Origin: Bacteroidota bacterium | GTDB lineage: Bacteria; Bacteroidota; Bacteroidia; Chitinophagales; JADIYW01 | Assembly (NCBI GenBank): GCA_963169645.1 | Contig: CAUJCO010000013.1 | Location: forward strand, 62,001-126,000 | Length of the DNA: 64,000 nucleotides | Direction of reading: 5' to 3' | Shown: piece by piece, positions 28,252-37,200 of the stretch | Position numbering within the stretch: position 1 is the first letter of the stretch | Layout: each line of letters begins with the position of its first letter | The notes under the pieces: generated by a model | Told to the model about the DNA's origin: nothing | The model's input: the letters and a program-made list of their open reading frames with translations, nothing else | Database searches by the model: none | Program-made: the position numbers and the translations under genes

Positions 28252-29043
28252 TTATTGTCCTTCTATCATCATATTAGATGGTGCTTGCGGTACTTGTGGT
28301 TTTGGTTTTTCAATACCTAATAATTCTACATCAAAAATTAAAGTAGCATTATGGCCAATACCGGCTTGTGGCACGCCCTGTTCTCCGTACGCTAAATTAC
28401 CGGGAATATAGAAACGGTATTTAGAGCCAACGGACATCAATTGCACACCTTCTGTCCAGCCTTTAATTACGGCATTTAACGGAAATGTAGCCGGCTCACC
28501 TCTTTCCACAGAGCTATCAAAAATATCGCCATTGGTTAATTTCCCGGTATAATGTACGGTTACTTTGTCTGTTGCAGATGGTTTTTCGCCAATAGTATCT
28601 TTTAAAATTTCATATCGCAAGCCACTTGCAGTTGTTTTCACATTGGGCAATTGAGCGATACTATCTATAAATTGTTTAGATTTTGCTTCTTCAGCAGCAT
28701 GCATTTCTTCTTGTTTTTTTTCAAAATAAGCTTGTGTATATGCCATTGCCAATTTAGAATCTAATTTTAATGGAGACGAACTAATAGCATCTTTCATGCC
28801 TTGTTCAAATAATTTTGTATTGATATCGTTCACACCATTTTTTAGCATATCAGCCCCAATTTGAGAACCTAAGAAATAGGAAACGGTATCTACACCTGTT
28901 TGAATATTTAATGTAGTTATAGAATCTGGAATGGTGCAAGCTGCATGCGTTTTTTTAGAATTCTTCTTACAACATTTTGACTTTGCTTCACTTGAAAAAA
29001 TAACAGCCAAGGTAAGAACAGCGGTAAGTAATAATTTATTCAA
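28252..29043 (-). CDS. FKBP-type peptidyl-prolyl isomerase, periplasmic paralogue
   Basis: A 263-residue paralogue of the next gene. The signal peptide (MNKLLLTAVLTLAVIFSSEA) is of the ordinary, non-lipoprotein kind and is followed by a basic Cys-containing stretch KSKCCKKNSKK. The Mip-like helical part (VDTVSYFLGSQIGADML) and FKBP domain (VTVHYTGKLTNGDIFDSSVE, FPLNAVIKGWTEGVQLM, YRFYIPGNLAYGEQG) follow. It is first in the leftward pair. The two copies differ in membrane anchoring, suggesting divided labour between soluble and lipidated forms. Confidence 0.94.
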   Translation of the reverse strand: MNKLLLTAVLTLAVIFSSEAKSKCCKKNSKKTHAACTIPDSITTLNIQTGVDTVSYFLGSQIGADMLKNGVNDINTKLFEQGMKDAISSSPLKLDSKLAMAYTQAYFEKKQEEMHAAEEAKSKQFIDSIAQLPNVKTTASGLRYEILKDTIGEKPSATDKVTVHYTGKLTNGDIFDSSVERGEPATFPLNAVIKGWTEGVQLMSVGSKYRFYIPGNLAYGEQGVPQAGIGHNATLIFDVELLGIEKPKPQVPQAPSNMMIEGQ

Positions 29044-29163
29044 TGTACTAATTTTAGAAACGCAAAAATACGCTATTTTATTACATCTATTACATTATTA
29101 ACGATTTTTAATAATGGAAAGTAAAAAACAAGCCATAAGCAATACATATACTATAAAAATATA

Positions 29164-30288
29164 CTATACCAACTCCGATAATCGTTTCATAATAGGATAC
29201 CAATCTACACCGCCTCTATCTTTTCCTAATCGAATTACTATTACATTTTTGGTTTCATTAATAAGCATAATTTGTCCATTAAAACCGGCTGCGTAATAAA
29301 CATCACTATCAGCATCATCTACAGAATAATACCAACCTAAACAATACTTATCTTCTTCTATACTTCGATGCGTGGTATCATTGCAATAATTCAACCAATT
29401 TTTAGGGAATAATTGTTGGCGTTTATATTTCCCGTTATGTGCTATCATAATGCCGAATTTTGCCAAATCGCGTGCTGACATATTTAAGCCACCATAAAAC
29501 TTTGGATTGCGGGAAATTTTACTATCCAATGCCCAATACGCAGTGTCTTGCATGCCTAATTTATTCCACATACGCTCGTAAAAATAATCCATTAATGGTT
29601 TGTTGCCCAATGCTTTTTTTATGCACTCACCTAATATCTGCGTATCAATGGATTTGTATTTATATTGCTTACCCGGCGGTGTATCAAATTTTGCAGCATA
29701 AATGGAACGCGTTAAGTTTTTTTCGTAATAATATTGTAGCGTTTGAAATATCTTACCGTACTCATCATAATTTAAACCCGACTCCATTTGAGTAAGTTGT
29801 CGCAGTGTCAATTGGTTAAATCGGGCATCTTTTAAATCTTTAAAAAAAGTAGTAACCGGCATATCTGCATTTTGAATATATCCATCTTGAATGGCCATTC
29901 CTAACAAGGCCGTAACAAACACTTTGGTAACAGAAAAAAGCTGAGTGTACTCTCCTTCTTTTACACCGTTGAGATACCTTTTAAAAATAAGCGTATCATT
30001 TTTTACAACTAAAAAAGAGGTGGTGCTCGTTTGTTTTAAAAAAAAATCCGGATACTGATATTTTAAAGCATTTGCACTATCCAACCACAACGTTAGCTCC
30101 GGCAAAGCCACTTGTTTTTCTGTGATTTGCACCGTTTTTTTAGCCGGTGGCAACAAAGCAGTTGTATAAAATTTGCCATCAAAAATGGATGGTACACGTA
30201 GTGTATTATTGAAATACAATACGGAAATACTCATCACACATAATACAATGACCGTTACAATTTTTAACCTACTTATTTTCTTTTGCAT
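29164..30288 (-). CDS. Serine hydrolase, beta-lactamase family (class C fold)
   Basis: A 374-residue protein with an N-terminal signal anchor (LKIVTVIVLCVMSISVLYF) and a beta-lactamase/penicillin-binding fold. LFSVTKVFVTALLGMAIQDGYI carries the SxxK nucleophile, KQYKYKSIDTQILGECI the YxS/YxN-type second motif, and YYAAGFNGQIMLI the third in place of the usual HxG. Such proteins are often esterases or D-Ala peptidases rather than drug-degrading enzymes. It follows the barrel-like protein gene by 17 bases on the same strand. Confidence 0.85.
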   Translation of the reverse strand: MQKKISRLKIVTVIVLCVMSISVLYFNNTLRVPSIFDGKFYTTALLPPAKKTVQITEKQVALPELTLWLDSANALKYQYPDFFLKQTSTTSFLVVKNDTLIFKRYLNGVKEGEYTQLFSVTKVFVTALLGMAIQDGYIQNADMPVTTFFKDLKDARFNQLTLRQLTQMESGLNYDEYGKIFQTLQYYYEKNLTRSIYAAKFDTPPGKQYKYKSIDTQILGECIKKALGNKPLMDYFYERMWNKLGMQDTAYWALDSKISRNPKFYGGLNMSARDLAKFGIMIAHNGKYKRQQLFPKNWLNYCNDTTHRSIEEDKYCLGWYYSVDDADSDVYYAAGFNGQIMLINETKNVIVIRLGKDRGGVDWYPIMKRLSELV

Positions 30289-30305
30289 TGTCGATGCTAT
30301 CTCCT

Positions 30306-31151
30306 TTATTTTTTAGTATCAATAGCTACATTAATATACAATCCAGCTTTTAAATGCAGATTATTGAAGGTTGTTTTTTGATACGTATTTTTATCAAAAA
30401 TATCGCTGTATCCTTTTTTCTGATAACGTAAAAAATCGTAATCAAAACCCAAGCTAAATCCTGCTTTGCGTTTTATTAAATATCGGATTTGAAAATCGGT
30501 ACCAAAATAAAATTTCTTTCCGGTGCCACTATCGTAATAATCATCTGCTGCAAAACCTCCAATTCGAATGGAAGGATGGATTTGTAAAGCTTTATTTTTT
30601 AGAAATTCGAATACGTACCCAAATTGGGCAGATACAATAAAGAACATCGCATTTTTACGCGAAAGTAAATTACCTAAGTTGGGATCTTTCTTATATTTTT
30701 TTATGGTGGTGAATTGGTAATTCATACCAAAATACAATCCTTTCCAAAAATTAGCTTGCAAACTAAATTGAATATTACTTGCTTTATATTGTTTGGATAA
30801 ATTGGTTTTGGTTTCTCTATCTGCCCACACCGGAGCGGAATCTTTCACCGGATAATAAGTACTATGAAAGATGTCATTTTCTTGTATTAGTGGATGATAA
30901 AATGCATAATCGAATCCGATTAGCAGATGGACGACACTTGGTTTCCATTTTTGTTTTTTGGATAAAGATGTCGTGCTTGTAGCATTTTCTTCTATCTCCA
31001 TTGGTTGTGGCTTTTCATCAATTGGTTTGAATGCAACAGAATCCATTAATGTTTGTTGCAAATGGATAGTATCAACTGAATTGAAGGATGCATCTTGAGC
31101 AGCCGACAGTAATGGAAGTGAACCAAACAATACAAGTAAATACCATTTCAT
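30306..31151 (-). CDS. Exported protein, probable outer-membrane beta-barrel
   Basis: A 281-residue protein with a signal peptide (MKWYLLVLFGSLPLLSAAQ). After a disordered linker (about 20-70, rich in Glu/Thr/Ser/Lys) come alternating aromatic/polar strands such as FSLQANFWKGLYFGMNYQF, FIVSAQFGYVFEF, FYFGTDFQIRYLI and FSLGFDYDFLRY, ending in a strand-like HLKAGLYINVAID. This is typical of small outer-membrane beta-barrels. The specific family is not recognised. Confidence 0.6.
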   Translation of the reverse strand: MKWYLLVLFGSLPLLSAAQDASFNSVDTIHLQQTLMDSVAFKPIDEKPQPMEIEENATSTTSLSKKQKWKPSVVHLLIGFDYAFYHPLIQENDIFHSTYYPVKDSAPVWADRETKTNLSKQYKASNIQFSLQANFWKGLYFGMNYQFTTIKKYKKDPNLGNLLSRKNAMFFIVSAQFGYVFEFLKNKALQIHPSIRIGGFAADDYYDSGTGKKFYFGTDFQIRYLIKRKAGFSLGFDYDFLRYQKKGYSDIFDKNTYQKTTFNNLHLKAGLYINVAIDTKK

Positions 31152-31212
31152 CTGAATTGATTTTGAAATAACGATTATTATTGTACAATAATAAAAAGTG
31201 AATGTATAAAAA

Positions 31213-31240
31213 TAAAAAAAATCCCGACAAAGGTCGGGAC
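31213..31240 (-). terminator. Intrinsic terminator after giant protein 1
   Basis: A 7-bp stem TCCCGAC/GTCGGGA at 31222-31239, with seven T residues following on the minus strand. It ends the leftward giant gene 22 bases after its stop codon. Confidence 0.85.
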
Positions 31241-31261
31241 TTTTTGGTTCAGTTTCTAAAC

Positions 31262-34200
31262 TTATTCTTTTATAAATTTAGACTGCATCATTTTACCGGA
31301 TGACACGTCCTGAATTTGAATAATATAAACACCATCTGCAAATGCACTCACATCTAAATGGAGTGTTTGAGTTCCTTTTGCAACGGCTGTTTTTTGGTAG
31401 AGCATTTCTTGACCGATTGCATTGTAAACGGTAATATTTACTTTTGACGCCGCAGACGATTGATAATCGATGAAGATAGTGTGATCCGTTGGATTTGGAT
31501 AAACGCTTGTAATGGCATCATCGTAGGAAATATCATCTACATTAATCATAATAACATTGGAGTATTTGAAACTTCCATCAAGGTCTATCATTTTTAAACG
31601 ATAATAATTATGGCCTAATAATGGATTTAAATCATCCAACGTATAATTCAACGGTTGAGCACTATTGCCGGCTGCCGGACGTTCACCAACATAACTAAAT
31701 GGACCGGATAAATTATCGGCACGTTCTACCTCAAATTTGGCGGTATTAATTTCGGATGCTGTTGTCCAGTTTAATACGTTTTTATTGCCATCATTATAGC
31801 CGGTGAAACTAGTTAATTCTACCGGAAGCGGAGAAATATCCCAAGGACTATCACCTGCACCACCGGTACCACCGGAGAAGCCCGTTAATCCGTTGTATTC
31901 GCAGAAATGAATTCCATTACACCATTGGTGATATACATTGTTATCATCCCAATCTGTAACGACAATTGTATTACAACGTGTAACACCCGGAGGACCTACA
32001 TATACGCCACTCGAATTCCAATAACTTAAACAACCCGCTTCTGAGTAACCATTTGGACCGACAGAAATTGCTTTCGGACTTACATCAGTAGCCGGATTAA
32101 ACACATGTCCATTTGCTGATTTAAACCATTCAAAATCTTCATAATTGGATGGATATGTAACTGCAAATGTTTGTGCTGCATTAATTACATTGTATTTCTC
32201 TTGATTTTGATAATAGAAACGAACTTTTACCGGATTTGACGGATTGATACTACCACTTGTAACATTGAAATCCCAACGTCTTTCCATTACGTATTCTGCA
32301 TAATGATTAGGGAAATCTTCGAATTTGTGGAAGTTATTTACACCATCATACGTAATTGTAGCCGTTCCTTCAAATGTATTTCCATTAGGAAACAAGGAGA
32401 ATACGAAGCGATCATCCGAAGTTGCAGGAGTTCCTTTATCATCATAATAATGACGCCATCCATCTCTAGAAGTACAGTATTTATTAGTTGACAATACAGG
32501 TGCTGTCGTATATTCCCAAACTCTACCTTTGCAACGACGACCAACTTGGATAATACCATCCAATACAACGCGATCTGTTATAAATGGATTTACGATATCA
32601 TAATCAAGTACAATGTAATATGTTGTATTCGGTTCCAGTTGTTGACCGGTACCCATATTATACCAAATTGTATCATCTACCATACCACCATTTCCGTGCG
32701 GACCTGTTACATTGGAACCGAATGAACCACCACCACAATCGTTCCATGTTTGACAATCTGCGGTTGAGACATTAGCATTTCCAGGAGTACATAATTGTCC
32801 ACCTGCTTCTACTTTCCAAAGTGCCATATTGAACTCAACGGAACTTGTAGTACCGGAAGTACATGCATGGTTAGCTCCGGCAGGCATTGCTTTTGCTAAT
32901 GCGGATGTATTTACATAGATATAATAATCATCACAGAAAGTACCTATCGGATCTGTAGTGAATTTAAAATAAGATGAATGTTTAGGATTGCCATCATTGA
33001 AACAAGTGTATAATCCGGAACCAACCACACTACTGCTCGGTGTTTCACCGGTATGTGATTCTACACTCCAACAATAAGGAACGTCTAAGGTCATATTTGT
33101 TGCATCAACACAATCATCCGCACTTTTCTGTTCAGATACACATAATTTGAAATGTTTATTTTGCTCATTGCCGGCTAAATCCCAAACTTGTAAATAAATA
33201 TAATCACCCGGGTTTGCTGATATCGAGAAATCAGGGTCAACACCGGTTCCGCCTACACTGCATTTTAAGAAAGTTAAATTAGAAGTAGATGTTGTACTAC
33301 CTCCGTTGTATGCTGCAATTGCTAATTCCGGATAACCACTTAAATCTAAATCAAATTCATCATCTCCTTCAATCTTAATAAATGATTTTGTGTTATTACC
33401 ACATGCGGCCGGCATTTGAAATTTAAACCAAACATCGCCACAATTTTGAGTACAAGAAGGAATTCCGGAAGAGTTGGCAATGCCTATCAAGTTTGGATTT
33501 GACCAAGTAGGATTAGTACCAAACGTATAACCGGCGCCTGAGGTTTGCCATGTTCCATTGCTGTATTGGCAAGAAGCCGAACTGATAGGTACGGTTGTAG
33601 CTCCGGATGCTTCGTTATTTGAAGGTCCACTATAAGAAGGTTGATTATTTTTAATTTGAATACTGAAATATCCGTCTAAGCCAATTCCGGCGGTTCCATC
33701 TACTTGAACATAATAAGTATAACCCGGTTTCAAACATTGTGGAGTTAAAACTACTGTTGGATAAACTCCGTTGGCTAATGAATTTGGAATACCTTGGTAG
33801 TCGTTAAATTCTAATTGATTCCAATTGGATGCACTTGGTGTTGCACATCCTGCAATTGTATTATCAATTGATGCATAGGTGTTATCTGATAATTCCCAAA
33901 TGGTAATATCCGGTAAGAAGTAATTTTGAGTGAATGGAAACCAAGAATTTCCTTTTACTTCAATAGAAACATCTGCCGATGTTGGCGCAACAAATTTATA
34001 CCAAACAGAACGTTGAATACTGCCCGCTACTTGTTGTTTTTCGTTTGATTCTAACGTTGCACAAATATTGTTATCATTGGTATAACCTGAATAAGTACCT
34101 GTTACCGTTAATGTTTTTGCATTACATATTTTATCATTTGCAGGAGCAGAAGTTGTGCCCATATTTTCTACTTCTACTGTAAAATAACCTTGTTTATTTA

Positions 34201-37200
34201 AACCACTACCATCTACTTGAATATAAAAATCTGTATTGGGTGGTAAACATACATTCATGGTGGCATTGAAAGTTAATGCAGGATCAACAGACTCAATAGG
34301 TGTTAAGGTAGTGAAGGCTGTTGGTGAACAACCCGGATTTCCTTGCACTAACAACATTTGTAAATCAATTTGGTCACCTACATTATTTGGGTCATTTAAA
34401 GCACGAATTTCTACATCTATATTATTTGCCACATTTGGAGTTCTAAAATGGAACCATACTGTTTGGTCTAACGTATAATTACCATCCGTCATTAAAGCAG
34501 CTTCTCCTGTTTCAACATCGGAGCAGAAGTTATGCCAATTAGTTGAAGTATTGCCCACTTTATTACCCACTGTTCCTCCTAAAACACCTAAATAACCGTT
34601 TGCAGGTGTGGTACCCACTTGACAAATATTATCATTGGTTGGTAATGGATGTGGATTAATACGTGTAACATCTACTTTAAAATTACCTTGCTCGTTTAAT
34701 CCACTACCATCTACCATTAAATAATAGGTTGTATTTTGTTCTAAGCAATGGAACTCAAATGACTCGTAGAATGGCAATCCTAATGCGCTATAGCCATCAT
34801 CCACCAATGTAAATGAGCTAGCACAAGGACCACCTGTTGGATTCATTTTATATAATGCAATCTGTGGATCCATGGCATCGCCAAATGGCCAAGGCAAACC
34901 ACTTGTTACTTCCACTTCGACAGCATGTGGTGCTGGCGTATTGGGTGTTGTAAATTTATACCAAACATCCGCATCTTTAGTGAACGTGGTTGGTTCAGAA
35001 TAAATGGTTTGTATGGTTGCACATCTATTTGTTTGATTATTAACGGTAGTAGTGCTTCCTATTGATGCCGGATATGTTACTGGTGTTGCGTTACAAATAT
35101 CATCATTTGCTGGTCCGGTAAGTGTCTGCGGCACCGCTTGAATTTGTAATTCAAAATATCCGCGTTTGTTCAAGCCTGCGCCATCTACCATTAAGAAATA
35201 GGTTTTACCCGGATCCAAACATTTTACGGTTAATTCATTATCTCCATCTACATTATCCGGAAGGCCATCTGCAGCAATACCCACCATTTCGCCTGTACAA
35301 GTATTGTCAGATGTTTCAAAAACTCCGATCTGAGTATATAGTAAATCACCTCTATTATCCGGATCGCTGATTGTATTAATTTTTACTTCTCCAGTGCTTG
35401 GTGCAGTAAATTTATACCAAACAGTTCCATCCGGTGAGAAATCAGTAAAGAAGTTTCCACCATTTACAGCCGGCTCGCCAGCTATTCCGGCACAGTAATT
35501 ATTTTCCACCCGCATGCAAGAGCCAGCATTATTTCTTACACCATTGTGTAAACCTGTTGCTGATGGATAACCCGTAGTTGGTGAAGAATATGTTCCGGCT
35601 CCACTAGCAGGTGAAACCCTAGTATCATAAATTGTAGGATTTGTCCATACAGCCGGTGTGCCTAAATCAATGGCATCACAAGGTAAATCGTTGGTTGCCG
35701 GTCTGTCTCTTGGGTCTGCTGTTAATTTCAAATAAAACTCACCTCGTGTACAAGTTGGACAAAGTGTTTCAGAACTACCATCTACCAATAAGTAATAGAT
35801 AGAATCCGGCATTAAGCACTCAATAGTGTATTCTTCGTCGTGAAGTAAAGCATCATGGTTAGAACCAATGTGAACTAATCTATCTTTTTCAGTAGATAAA
35901 TCTGCACAGGTACCTAGATATCCACCCGGCAAGAAGAATACGGCTAATTGTGCACTAATTTCCGGTTCATCATATGGCGGAATAAGATCTGAAATTGTAT
36001 TGATGGCTTCAATCTTTAATTTACCGGATTTTGGTGCTTTGAATTTATACCAAACCGGGCTATTTAATTCACCCCAACCCGGCGGACGTACGCCTAAAGA
36101 TGCCGGAATATCATTAGTTGTTGTTGCACAATAATTATTTTGTCCAAGGAGTTGAACAACTGTATTACTATTACAGTTTGTCCATGGAGCAGAATTGGTA
36201 GCTGAAAGATCGATAGCTTGACATAATAAATCATTTGGCGTGTGTTTACCATAATCAGAAATTCTGATATCATAATATCCGTTTGTATTGGTTCCACCAT
36301 CTACAACTAAATAATATACGGTATTAGGTTTTAGACAGCTTACAATAAGATTTTCATCTGAACCTAGTAAGCCGGTTGGGTCCGGACCTCCTACTGTTGG
36401 ATCATAATAACTTCCAACTACGTAATGACTACTTGCACAAGCACCATCTGAGTACAATGCTAATTGCAAATCTATTTCGTCGCCTGCCATCCAGCCATTT
36501 TCTAGTGAATTCATATTCCCGCCGGCACCACCTAACACTTCATGTGTTGCATCATCATAATAAGGGTTTGAGAATGCTTCAATATTTACAGAAGCATCTG
36601 TAAAACCTACTGCAGGAGGTGTTGTAAATTTATACACGACTGCCTTATCAAATCCAAAGGCAGAAGGAGCAGAAGCATTGGAAAAACTCGACACTCCACA
36701 TAAATTTGATAAATTACGGGCATAAATACTTCCACCATCCGGAACACTTCCTAAATCTTCGGCATTACAGAATGTAGTTTCACCTTCTTCAGGGAACCAG
36801 AAACGCAATGAGAAATCGCCTTCTTCTAATGCGGCAGCTATACCTAAACAAGTTGGGTCATAATCGCCGCCATCTACTAATAACCAATAATATAAATTTG
36901 GATTTAAGCAACTGAAATAAGCGTCTTCATCATTGGATGCAATACTATTTTCGGTTTGAACCAATGTTTTAGTGGCATTGCAATCATTGGTAGTTGTTGA
37001 GTACAATGCCATTTGGATACTGATATCATCACTACCATTATCATTGGCATCTACAACAATACTTCTACCCGGTACTTGTCCAAATTTGTACCATACACCG
37101 GCATCATTATCCTGACAAACTTCTGCTGTCCAATCAGGTTGTGGATCTGAACATTTTGTACCTCTTATATTATTTTCACTATTAAATGATTGAGAATTGT

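Noticed and set aside
29164-30288. Antibiotic-resistance beta-lactamase
   Set aside because: The third motif is unlike true class C enzymes and the protein is membrane-anchored; such hydrolases are usually esterases or peptidases.
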